A program made the translations under genes and the position numbers. Shown piece by piece: positions 31,533 through 39,016 of a stretch of DNA of 39,016 nucleotides (the first letter of the stretch is position 1; every line of letters begins with the position of its first letter). The notes beneath the pieces are model-generated. The model saw only the letters and a list, made by a program, of their open reading frames with translations, was not told the DNA's origin and ran no database searches. The stretch comes from Flavobacteriales bacterium (lineage in GTDB: Bacteria; Bacteroidota; Bacteroidia; Flavobacteriales_F; PHOS-HE28): contig JAGPDT010000028.1 of assembly GCA_018057455.1 (NCBI GenBank), forward strand, positions 1 to 39,016, read 5' to 3'.

Positions 31533-32660
31533 ATGGCGAGACCTACCAAAAGATCCCGTACAACTACCTCCGTATCCGCCAAGGCTGGAACGCGTGGCCC
31601 ATCCGGCCGCACCAAGGCAGCTTCCGGCAAGTCCCCGGCGCGGAAAACCGCCAAGCGCAAGGTGGCGGTGAAGGGCGGCGCCAAGCGGAAAGCCGCCGCC
31701 GCCAAGCCCGCCCCGGCGAAGAAGGCAGCTCTGCGGGCGTCCACCGCCGCCAAACCCCAACCGGGGAACAAGGCCAAGCTGAACTCCACGAAGACCGGAA
31801 CAAAGCGGCCCGGCCCCAAGCCGTCCGCCAAGGGCAAACTCCGCGGCGGTACGGCAGCCAAACCGGGCCAGGTGAAAAAGACCGCGGTGAAAAAAACCAC
31901 CGGCGCAACCAAACCGGCATTCAGGAAGATCGCCACGCCCAAGGTCAGCAAGCGCGCACTGCCCGGCCAGCCGGTGAAGACCAAGGGAGCCAAGAAAGGC
32001 CCTGCGGTGAAGAAGGTACCGCGGCCCGTGGCCGGAAAGAAGATGGCGACAAAGCAGGCGAAACCACCTGCCAAGGCCGCACCGCCCTCCCGGGTGAAAA
32101 CCGCCGTGAAGAAGTTGGTGCGCCCCGCTCCAAGCTCCACCAAGACCAGCCCGGCAAAGCCCTCCGGCACCCGCACTCCCGTGCACAAGCCACCGGTGGC
32201 GCCCCTGGTACCGGTGGCCGCAACAGCCCCAACCGACGCCGTGACCGAAGCTCCGAGGCCATCGGTGATGCCCGCCCTGAAGCAGCGCTTCCAACTGGAG
32301 TTCTACCTGAACGCCTCGCTGGCATCGCTCTTTGAGCTGATCAGCACGCCCAGTGGGTTCAGTGAATGGTTCTGCGATGATGTGAACGTGAGCGATAACC
32401 TGTACACCTTCAAATGGGGCGATGATTCTGAATCGGCCCTGTGCATCGCCCAGCACCATGGCGAGTACATGCGCTTCCGCTGGTCCGAGGACCTGGAGGA
32501 AGACCCGGGCGCGTTCTTTGAACTGCGGATCCGTGTGGACGGCATGACCAATGAGACCTGCCTGGTGGTGACCGACCATGCCTGGCCGAAGGACCTGGAA
32601 GAAGAGCGCGCCTTGTGGGAGGCCCAGATCCATACACTGATCCGTGTGCTCGGGGCGTAA
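31533..32660 (+). CDS. START-like (AHSA1-type) protein with histone H1-like basic tail
   Basis: A protein of 375 residues in two parts. Residues about 1-245 are low-complexity and very basic (Lys, Ala, Pro, Arg, Thr), with KKAA/PAKK-type motifs like the histone H1 tail. From about residue 248 it is the Bacteroidota START-like domain: LKQRFQLEFYLNASLASLFE, STPSGFSEWFCDDVNV, YMRFRWSEDLEEDPGAFFEL and CLVVTDHAWPKDLEEERALW. The domain alone, about 128 residues, is the usual size of the flavobacterial homologue, so the tail is an N-terminal addition. The fold binds hydrophobic ligands or chaperones; the tail suggests nucleic acid binding. The next gene (lptF/G) is 66 bases downstream. Confidence 0.88.
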   Translation: MARPTKRSRTTTSVSAKAGTRGPSGRTKAASGKSPARKTAKRKVAVKGGAKRKAAAAKPAPAKKAALRASTAAKPQPGNKAKLNSTKTGTKRPGPKPSAKGKLRGGTAAKPGQVKKTAVKKTTGATKPAFRKIATPKVSKRALPGQPVKTKGAKKGPAVKKVPRPVAGKKMATKQAKPPAKAAPPSRVKTAVKKLVRPAPSSTKTSPAKPSGTRTPVHKPPVAPLVPVAATAPTDAVTEAPRPSVMPALKQRFQLEFYLNASLASLFELISTPSGFSEWFCDDVNVSDNLYTFKWGDDSESALCIAQHHGEYMRFRWSEDLEEDPGAFFELRIRVDGMTNETCLVVTDHAWPKDLEEERALWEAQIHTLIRVLGA

Positions 32661-32726
32661 CACCCGGAAGTGGCCCACGCCGTCCGCCGCGCGGCCACCG
32701 GATCGGGCGATCTTTGCGCCCCGCCC

Positions 32727-34175
32727 ATGAAGCGATTGCACCGCATGATCATCGGGGCCTACTTGGGGCCCTTGTTCATCACGTTCCTGGTCGTGCTCTT
32801 CCTCTTCAGCATGCAATGGCTGTGGAAATGGCTGGAAGACCTCATCGGCAAGGGACTGCCGTGGGATGTGCTGGCCAAGCTCATCGCCTTTGCCACTTCC
32901 GCCTTCGTGCCCGCCGTCTTGCCCTTGGCCGTGCTGCTCAGTTCCATCATGACCATGGGGGGGCTGGGTGAACGCTCCGAGCTCACCCCCATGCGCTCCG
33001 CAGGGCTGGGCTTGTTCAAGATCCTGGCCCCCTTGCTGCTCTTTGTGGTGGGCTTGGCGGGGTTCTCCTTCTACTTCAGCAACAACGTGTTGCCGGTGGC
33101 CAACCTGAAGTTCCAGAGCCTCTTGTGGGATGTGACCCGCACCAAGCCCGCCCTGAACCTGCGCCCGGGCGTGTTCCACGGCGGGCTGGACGGCTTCTCC
33201 ATCCGCGTGGGTGAAAAGGACGACCGCACCGGTGAGCTGCGCGACGTACTGATCTACGACCACCGAAAGCCGTTCCAGGCCAACAAGACCGTGATCCGTG
33301 CCGAAAAGGGGACCATGGGCCGCAGCACCGACAACCGCTTTCTGGTGCTGGTGCTGGAAAACGGCCGGATCTACGACGAACAAAGCGGGGCCAATACACG
33401 TGCCTCCAACGAAAGCCCTTTGCTGCGCGGCAGGTTCCAACGCGAGGAGATCCACATCGACCTCTCCGGCCTGGGCATGAAACGCACCGATGAGGACCTC
33501 TTCAAAGACCACTACAAAATGCTCACCTTGGGGCAACTGCACTACGCGCAGGACAGCCTGCAACGCCGCCTTCGGGAACGGGTGGCCGACCAGGAAGGCA
33601 ACATGCGCAACACCTTGTTGCCCTTGCGAAGCGACAGCGGCGAGCACCGCCACGATCCCCGTGGGGCACCGCCCGGCGGCATCCGCACGGACCCCGGCGC
33701 CCAAGCGGTGCTTTCCACCATGGCCATGGACAAGGCCCGCGCCGCCATCAACGAACTGGAGCACATGGCCAACGAACGCGCGGACCGCGGCGGGCAGATC
33801 GCCAAATTCCAGGTGGAATGGCACCGCAAGCTCATGCTTGCCTTCGCCTGCGTGGTGTTCTTCTTCATCGGCGCTCCCTTGGGCGCCATTGTGCGCAAGG
33901 GCGGCATGGGCCTGCCGGCGGTGATCTCCATCGTCTTCTTCCTGGTCTTCCACATCATCAGCTATTCCACCGAGCAGATGGTGAAGGCCGGCACCCTCCC
34001 GGCGTGGCCCGGCATGTGGATCAGCACCTTGGTGCTGCTCCCCATCGGCATCTTCATCACCTGGAAGGCGGCATCCGACAGCCCGCTTTTCGACCGCGAT
34101 GCGTATGATCGCGCTTGGAGCCGGATCCGTTCCACCCGCAAGCCACGCCATGCGCATCCTCCAACTGTGCAATAA
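32727..34175 (+). CDS. LptF/LptG family lipopolysaccharide export permease
   Basis: A subunit of the LptB2FG transporter that lifts LPS from the inner membrane to the Lpt bridge. The protein is 482 residues from the ATG at 32727 (MKRLHRMIIGAYLGPLFITF). Three membrane helices precede a long periplasmic beta-jellyroll (about 130-370), and three follow it (near FACVVFFFIGAPLGAIVRKG and PAVISIVFFLVFHIISYSTE). The periplasmic part is longer than usual and ends in a helical stretch. Whether it is LptF or LptG is not clear. The next gene overlaps its end by 26 bases, and two glycosyltransferases follow. Confidence 0.92.
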   Translation: MKRLHRMIIGAYLGPLFITFLVVLFLFSMQWLWKWLEDLIGKGLPWDVLAKLIAFATSAFVPAVLPLAVLLSSIMTMGGLGERSELTPMRSAGLGLFKILAPLLLFVVGLAGFSFYFSNNVLPVANLKFQSLLWDVTRTKPALNLRPGVFHGGLDGFSIRVGEKDDRTGELRDVLIYDHRKPFQANKTVIRAEKGTMGRSTDNRFLVLVLENGRIYDEQSGANTRASNESPLLRGRFQREEIHIDLSGLGMKRTDEDLFKDHYKMLTLGQLHYAQDSLQRRLRERVADQEGNMRNTLLPLRSDSGEHRHDPRGAPPGGIRTDPGAQAVLSTMAMDKARAAINELEHMANERADRGGQIAKFQVEWHRKLMLAFACVVFFFIGAPLGAIVRKGGMGLPAVISIVFFLVFHIISYSTEQMVKAGTLPAWPGMWISTLVLLPIGIFITWKAASDSPLFDRDAYDRAWSRIRSTRKPRHAHPPTVQ

Positions 34176-35349
34176 GCCGCCCTACCCGCCCATGGACGGC
34201 GGCGCCAAGGCCATGCACAACATCACCCGTGGCCTGTTGGAGGCCGGCCACCAGGTGAAGGTGCTCTGCATCAGCACCCCCAAGCACCCGCTCAAGGTGG
34301 CCGCCATCCCCGAGGAGTACCGCCTGCAGACCGGCATTGAGGGAATCTTCGTGGACACCGGGCTCAACATCGTGGACGCCTTCACCGACCTGGTCACCGC
34401 GGACAACTACAACATCAGCCGGTTCTTTTCACCGGACATGGACATCCGGTTGATCCAGCTGCTCTCCCAGGAGGAATTCGACATCATCCACTTGGAGAGC
34501 CTGTTCGTCACCCCGTACATCCCCACCTTGCGGCGCTACTCCAAAGCCAAGATCATCCTGCGCTCCCACAACCTGGAACATGTGATCCAGGAGCGCATCG
34601 CCCAAGGCGAACGCAACTTCCTCAAGCGGCCCTACCGCAAATTCCTGGCCCGCCAACTCAAGCAATATGAACAGGCCGTGCTCAAGCAGGTGGACGGCGT
34701 GGCGGCCATCACCACGGCCGATGCCCTGCACATGGAGGGCCATGGCAGCGGCACCCCCGTGGCCACCATTCCCTTCGGCGTATGGCCGGAGGAGTTCCAA
34801 GCCACCTGGCCGCCCGGCCCGCCCATCTTCTTCCACTTGGGCAGCATGGATTGGCTCCCCAATGAAGAAGGGATCCGCTGGCTATTGCGCCATGTATGGC
34901 CCAAGGTGGTGGAAAAACACCCCGGGGCCCAACTGCACCTGGCCGGCAACCGGATGCCCAAGGACCTTGTCCGCACCCGCTTGCCTGGATCCACCGTTAC
35001 GGGGCGGGTGCCCGATGCCCTCCGCTACCTGGCCCATCGCCACGTGATGCTGGTGCCTTTGTTCAGTGCCGGCGGCATGCGGGTGAAGATCATCGAGGGC
35101 ATGGCCATGGGCAAGTGCATCATCAGCACCACCACGGGTGCCGAAGGCATCAGCTACCGCGCCGGGCACAACCTGTTGCTGGCCGATACGGCCGAGACCT
35201 TCATCCACCAGATCGAGCTCGTGCTCGCCGAACCCATCCGCGCCGAACAGATCGGCATGCAGTCCATGGAATTGATCCGACAGCACCACAACAACACCTT
35301 GATCATCCAGGACCTGGTCGCGTTCTACAACCAGCTGCCGGGGAAATGA
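34150..35349 (+). CDS. Glycosyltransferase family 4-like protein
   Basis: A GT-B fold glycosyltransferase of 399 residues starting MRILQLCNKPPYPPMDGGAK. The N-terminal acceptor domain includes HNITRGLLEAGHQVKVLCIS. The C-terminal donor domain includes FFHLGSMDWLPNEEGIRWLL, VTGRVPDALRYLAH and VPLFSAGGMRVKIIEGMAMG, the usual GT4 sugar-nucleotide site. The substrate is unknown, but the operon context (LptF/G, a second GT) suggests a cell-surface polysaccharide or LPS sugar. The start lies within the lptF/G gene; its end overlaps the next ATG by four bases (ATGA). Confidence 0.93.
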   Translation: MRILQLCNKPPYPPMDGGAKAMHNITRGLLEAGHQVKVLCISTPKHPLKVAAIPEEYRLQTGIEGIFVDTGLNIVDAFTDLVTADNYNISRFFSPDMDIRLIQLLSQEEFDIIHLESLFVTPYIPTLRRYSKAKIILRSHNLEHVIQERIAQGERNFLKRPYRKFLARQLKQYEQAVLKQVDGVAAITTADALHMEGHGSGTPVATIPFGVWPEEFQATWPPGPPIFFHLGSMDWLPNEEGIRWLLRHVWPKVVEKHPGAQLHLAGNRMPKDLVRTRLPGSTVTGRVPDALRYLAHRHVMLVPLFSAGGMRVKIIEGMAMGKCIISTTTGAEGISYRAGHNLLLADTAETFIHQIELVLAEPIRAEQIGMQSMELIRQHHNNTLIIQDLVAFYNQLPGK

Positions 35350-36569
35350 GGTTGCTGGTGGTCCTCTCCCGCCCGCCCTATCCGCTGGAAAAGGGCGACA
35401 AGCTGCGTGCCTACCACTTGGTGAAACGGTTGGCCGACAAGCATGAGATCTTCCTGTTCTGCCTGAGCGACCAGCGCGTGAAGCCCGCCGATGAGGAACA
35501 CCTGCGCGGCATCTGCGCCCACCTGCGCATCGTGCACATCCCTTTGTGGAGGATCCTGCTGCGCATGGCCGCCGCACCCTTCTCGCGCCTGCCCTACCAG
35601 GTGAGCTACTTCCACCATCGCCATGCCCAGAAAGCCATCAACCGGGTGATCGACACCTTCCAACCCGACCATGTGCTCTGCCAACTGGTGCGCACCACCG
35701 AATACGTGAGGCACCGGTATGACCTGGCCAAGACCTTGGATTACATGGACACCCTGAGCAAGGGCATGGAACGGCGCGCGCGCAACAACCCCTTCCCTTT
35801 CCGGCTCCTGCTGAAGACCGAGACCCGGCGGCTGATCGCCTATGAGAACCTCATGTTCGACCTCTTCGACAACCAGGTGATCATCAGTGCACAGGACCGC
35901 GACCTGCTTTACCACCCCGACCGCGAGCACATGCTGGTGGTGCCCAATGGCGTGGACACGGAGTACTTCACCCCGCGCGAAGCCCCCAAAACACACGACC
36001 TGCTCTTCACGGGCAACATGAACTACCCGCCGAACATCGACAGCGTGCTGTTCCTGGTGCACCACGTATTGCCCTTGGTGCACGCCCGGCGGCCCGGCAC
36101 CACCTTGATGATCGCCGGGGCCGATCCCGACCAGCGCGTGCGCAAGCTCGCCACCGACCACCCCGAGGTCACCGTGACCGGCTGGATGAAGGACATCCGG
36201 CAGGCCTATGCCTCGGCCCACGTGTTCGTGGCACCCATGCAGATCGGCACCGGCCTGCAGAACAAATTGCTCGAGGCCATGGCCATGGGCATGCCCTGTG
36301 TTTCCTCGGACCTGGCCAACAACGCCGTGGGCGCCGCCCCGGGCGAGGCCATCCTCATCGGCCATGAGCCGCAGGAATACGCCGACCACATCCTGCACCT
36401 GCTCCACCATGGTGCCGAACGCGAGCGTTTGGCCGGCAACGGACAGCGCTTCGTGCGCAACAGCTTCAACTGGGACGTGGCCGCCCACCGGCTCCATGCC
36501 CTCATGCGCCAACCGGCCATGGCCAGCCCGGCCGCATCGCCGATGCCCCCGGCACCGGACCAGGCATGA
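35346..36569 (+). CDS. Glycosyltransferase, TIGR03087-like
   Basis: A second GT-B glycosyltransferase of 407 residues starting [20 protein letters not shown]. It resembles the sugar transferases named TIGR03087 (linked elsewhere to exosortase systems): [38 protein letters not shown] and [13 protein letters not shown]. The donor domain has [40 protein letters not shown] and [17 protein letters not shown]. No PEP-CTERM or exosortase gene is visible. It probably works with the upstream glycosyltransferase on the same glycan. It is co-translated with it (ATGA overlap). Confidence 0.9.
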   Translation: MRLLVVLSRPPYPLEKGDKLRAYHLVKRLADKHEIFLFCLSDQRVKPADEEHLRGICAHLRIVHIPLWRILLRMAAAPFSRLPYQVSYFHHRHAQKAINRVIDTFQPDHVLCQLVRTTEYVRHRYDLAKTLDYMDTLSKGMERRARNNPFPFRLLLKTETRRLIAYENLMFDLFDNQVIISAQDRDLLYHPDREHMLVVPNGVDTEYFTPREAPKTHDLLFTGNMNYPPNIDSVLFLVHHVLPLVHARRPGTTLMIAGADPDQRVRKLATDHPEVTVTGWMKDIRQAYASAHVFVAPMQIGTGLQNKLLEAMAMGMPCVSSDLANNAVGAAPGEAILIGHEPQEYADHILHLLHHGAERERLAGNGQRFVRNSFNWDVAAHRLHALMRQPAMASPAASPMPPAPDQA

Positions 36570-36576
36570 AGAAGCG

Positions 36577-36584
36577 TAAATTTG
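36577..36584 (+). promoter_or_regulatory. -7 box (TAAATTTG) for ribBA
   Basis: TAAATTTG matches TAnnTTTG exactly. It lies 29 bases before the ATG at 36614 and overlaps the region encoding a possible longer N-terminus of RibBA, favouring the internal start. A -33 TTTG is not evident. Confidence 0.45.
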
Positions 36585-36613
36585 CGCCCGCATTCCCCCA
36601 TCCTCCCCCGCCC

Positions 36614-37828
36614 ATGGTGCACGAACCGCATTTTGACAGCATCGAAAGTGCCATTGAAGACATCAAGGCCGGCAAACTGGTGATCGTGGTGGACGACGAG
36701 GACCGCGAGAACGAAGGCGACTTCATCACCGCGGCCCGCAACGCCACGCCGGAAGTGGTGAACTTCATGGCCACCCACGGCCGGGGCCTCATTTGCACAC
36801 CGCTCACCGAGGAACGCTGCGGCCAGTTGGGCCTGGACCTGATGGTGCAGGACAACACCGCGCTGCACCAAACACCCTTCACGGTAAGCATCGACCTGCG
36901 CGGGCACGGCACCACCACCGGCATCAGCGCCAGCGACCGCAGCAAGACCATCCTGGCCCTGATCGACCCCGCCACCAACGCTGCCGACCTGGGGCGGCCC
37001 GGCCACATCTTCCCCTTGAAAGCCCGCAATGGCGGCGTGCTCCGCCGTGCCGGGCATACCGAGGCCACGGTGGACCTGGCACGCCTGGCCGGCCTGGAGC
37101 CCGCCGGGGTGCTGGTGGAGATCCTCAATGAAGATGGCACCATGGCCCGCCTGCCGCAACTCCGTGAGGTGGCCCAGCGCTTCAACCTGAAACTGATCAG
37201 CATTGAGGACCTGATCGCCTACCGCATGCGCACCGAGCGCAGCGTGGAACGCGTCGTGGAGGTGCAGATGCCCACCGAGCACGGCGAATTCAAGCTGATC
37301 GCCTATCGCCAAAAGGACACCGGGGAGGAACACCTGGCCTTGGTGAAAGGCAGTTGGCAGCGCGATGAACCCGTGCTCGTGCGCGTGCACAGCAGCTGCC
37401 TCACCGGCGACATCTTCAGCAGCTGCCGCTGCGATTGCGGACCCCAGCTGCACGCCGCCATGGAAATGGTGGAGAAGGAAGGAAAGGGCGTGGTGCTGTA
37501 CATGCAGCAGGAAGGGCGTGGCATCGGCCTGATGAACAAACTGAAGGCCTACAAGCTGCAGGAACAAGGCGCTGACACCGTGGAGGCCAACCTCATGCTG
37601 GGCTTCGACATGGATGCCCGCGACTACGGCGTGGGCGCCCAGATCCTGCATGAGCTGGGCGTGCGCCGCATGCGCCTGCTCACCAACAACCCCAAGAAGC
37701 GCACCGGCCTGATCGGCTACGGCCTGGAGATCACCGAGAACGTGCACATCCAGGTGCCGCCCAACGCGCACAACCACGGCTACCTGCTCACCAAGAAGCT
37801 GAAGATGGGCCACGAACTGGACGTGTAG
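36614..37828 (+). CDS. ribBA: Bifunctional 3,4-dihydroxy-2-butanone 4-phosphate synthase/GTP cyclohydrolase II
   Basis: It makes two precursors of riboflavin: the butanone phosphate from ribulose 5-phosphate (RibB) and the pyrimidine from GTP (RibA). The protein is 404 residues from the ATG at 36614. An ATG at 36566 overlapping the upstream stop would add a proline-rich, unlikely N-terminus. The RibB domain has [28 protein letters not shown] and [19 protein letters not shown]. The RibA domain has [20 protein letters not shown] with the zinc cysteines, [20 protein letters not shown] and [11 protein letters not shown]. Both sites look intact. The gene ends six bases from the convergent TamB gene. 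Confidence 0.97.
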   Translation: MVHEPHFDSIESAIEDIKAGKLVIVVDDEDRENEGDFITAARNATPEVVNFMATHGRGLICTPLTEERCGQLGLDLMVQDNTALHQTPFTVSIDLRGHGTTTGISASDRSKTILALIDPATNAADLGRPGHIFPLKARNGGVLRRAGHTEATVDLARLAGLEPAGVLVEILNEDGTMARLPQLREVAQRFNLKLISIEDLIAYRMRTERSVERVVEVQMPTEHGEFKLIAYRQKDTGEEHLALVKGSWQRDEPVLVRVHSSCLTGDIFSSCRCDCGPQLHAAMEMVEKEGKGVVLYMQQEGRGIGLMNKLKAYKLQEQGADTVEANLMLGFDMDARDYGVGAQILHELGVRRMRLLTNNPKKRTGLIGYGLEITENVHIQVPPNAHNHGYLLTKKLKMGHELDV

Positions 37829-37834
37829 GCGGCC

Positions 37835-39016
37835 CTACTTCCCGTCCGCCTGCCCCACCGGCTTCCTGCCGGTGATCAGGCGTGAGAGCTTGCGGAAGAA
37901 TTCGCCCAGCGTGTTGAACTCCTCGCGGTAGGCCACGCCCACCCCTTGGGTGGTGAGCGCCTGGTCAGCCTGGTTCAAGTTCCGGTCGTTGCTCTGGCTG
38001 AAGGCCTTCAGGCGCAGCTTGCCATCCTGGGTCAGGCTGTACTCGGCCGAGAAATCACCGATCAAGGAATTGGCGCCCTGCTGGGTGCCCCCCGATCCAT
38101 AGGCCAAACCCAGGTTGGTGTTGAGCTGCAGCCGGTCGTTGAACACGGCGGTGGACACGGCCAGCTCCACTTCATCCTGCGAGATCAGGTCGCCGGTGCG
38201 CCAATTCACCCCCAGGTCGATGTTGCTGCTGAAGGAACTGAGCCAGTTGCTCAATTGGTTGCTCAGCAGCTCGGTGCCCGTGGCCGACGTGGCGCCGCCG
38301 AAGCCGCTGCCCTCGCCGGTGGCCGCGGCGGCATCGCTGGGCAGGAACCGGTTGAGCACGATCAGGGCGAAGACCTGCTTGTTCATGTCGTCCTGCGTGG
38401 CCAGCGCGCTGCGCACCTGGGTGCGCACCCCTTCGTCCACCGTGGGCAGCTTCACGTCGAAGCCCACGTCCGGGTTCATCAGGTTGCGCGACAGGTGCAT
38501 GTGCACTTCCACCGGGAAGCGTTTCTTGTATGCCTCGGTGCGCAAGGCCGCCGGTATCACATCGTAGAGGCTGGTGCGCAAGCGGTACACGGCATCCACA
38601 TTGAGGATGGCATCGAAGGGCGACCCGTACCAGGTGATGTGCCCGCCGGGTTCCACGCTGAAGCGCTTGTTCACCAGGTTGCGCAGGGTGAAGAGGTAGT
38701 CGCCGTCCACCAGTTCCACATCGCCCTTCATGCTGAAATCGCCCGATGGGGTGACCGTCATGGTGATGTTGCCACTGCCCCGGCCCCGCATGATGTCGCC
38801 CACCGTGGGGTCGAAGATGAGCTCGAAGCGTGCCTGCGGTGTTACCGCCACCTTCATGTCCAGCCGGATGCCGCTGAGGTCCACGTCCTGTGCCGCCAGG
38901 TGCCCTTCGCTGCCCAGGTCGGTGAAGTGCACGAAGGAAATGCCGCTTACCTCCTGGCTGGCCCCCAGCGGGAAATGCACATCGGTGCCCTCGCCGGTGG
39001 CGGCATCCACGTTCAC
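37835..39016 (-). CDS. C-terminus of a TamB/DUF490 translocation and assembly protein (partial)
   Basis: The last 393 residues of a large periplasmic protein; the start lies beyond the window. It has the C-terminal TamB domain: DPTVGDIMRGRGSGNITMTV, GDVELVDGDYLFTLRNLVNK, YGSPFDAILNVDAVYRLRTS and a final NDRLQLNTNLGLAYGSG region, all beta-rich. TamB-like proteins in Bacteroidota run over 1,400 residues and span the periplasm, delivering lipids or assembling outer-membrane proteins. The frame is open to the edge. Confidence 0.93.
   Translation of the reverse strand: MNVDAATGEGTDVHFPLGASQEVSGISFVHFTDLGSEGHLAAQDVDLSGIRLDMKVAVTPQARFELIFDPTVGDIMRGRGSGNITMTVTPSGDFSMKGDVELVDGDYLFTLRNLVNKRFSVEPGGHITWYGSPFDAILNVDAVYRLRTSLYDVIPAALRTEAYKKRFPVEVHMHLSRNLMNPDVGFDVKLPTVDEGVRTQVRSALATQDDMNKQVFALIVLNRFLPSDAAAATGEGSGFGGATSATGTELLSNQLSNWLSSFSSNIDLGVNWRTGDLISQDEVELAVSTAVFNDRLQLNTNLGLAYGSGGTQQGANSLIGDFSAEYSLTQDGKLRLKAFSQSNDRNLNQADQALTTQGVGVAYREEFNTLGEFFRKLSRLITGRKPVGQADGK

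Overview
The window looks like a chromosomal segment of a GC-rich Bacteroidota (Flavobacteriales-like) bacterium. The evidence is an ECF sigma factor/FecR pair of the Bacteroidota type, a bTHX-like ribosomal protein, a START-like (AHSA1-related) protein of the flavobacterial type, LptF/G and TamB homologues, almost no Shine-Dalgarno sequences, and several promoter -7 boxes matching the Bacteroidota consensus TAnnTTTG. The genus cannot be named from this sequence alone.

Layout. 0-5 kb: anti-sigma factor FecR and its ECF sigma factor (minus strand), a decayed ParE-type toxin, then clpB. 5-17.3 kb: an accessory block. It is dominated by two overlapping minus-strand genes (5167-12778) that together encode a roughly 2,500-residue enzyme with a DEDDh exonuclease, a RecQ-type SF2 helicase and a UvrD-type SF1 helicase. 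The reading frame breaks exactly between the two RecA lobes of the RecQ part. Upstream of it lie eroded toxin-antitoxin modules (a VapB-like antitoxin with a truncated PIN toxin, and a MazF/PemK-like toxin with its partner), a metallophosphoesterase, a REP-associated tyrosine transposase (RAYT) surrounded and interrupted by its own REP palindromes, a gene broken by an in-frame TAG, and an exported-looking HIRAN protein. 17.3-20.9 kb: small and poorly known genes, SixA-type phosphatase, a secreted carboxypeptidase-regulatory-like protein and a polytopic membrane protein. 20.9-31.4 kb: housekeeping genes: ilvE, a short RecQ, 3-methyladenine glycosylase, fmt, HU, a SpoU methyltransferase, the bTHX-like protein, pdxH, yqgE, a class IV aminotransferase, a GmhB-type phosphatase, rhomboid protease, a lipoprotein and tRNA-Met. 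31.5-39 kb: START-like protein with a histone-like tail, LptF/G permease, two glycosyltransferases, ribBA, and the C-terminus of a TamB-like protein.

Three features stand out. First, the exonuclease-RecQ-SF1 enzyme resembles a WRN-type exonuclease/helicase joined to a second helicase; a DNA repair or phage-defence role is inferred, not shown. Second, a degenerate 7-nt-period repeat (CTTGnnn, GTTGnnn, CGAACnn and complements) occupies five separate intergenic regions, each in front of a plus-strand gene; at least two arrays are arranged as inverted arms. Third, the RAYT/REP system carries a perfectly positioned GGGT tag in front of each palindrome, and two REP copies lie inside the transposase gene and encode the same peptide, AGLESG.

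Large reading frames on the opposite strand of most genes are shadows of strong G/C third-position bias and are left out. Assignments rest on motifs recognised by eye; no database search was run.
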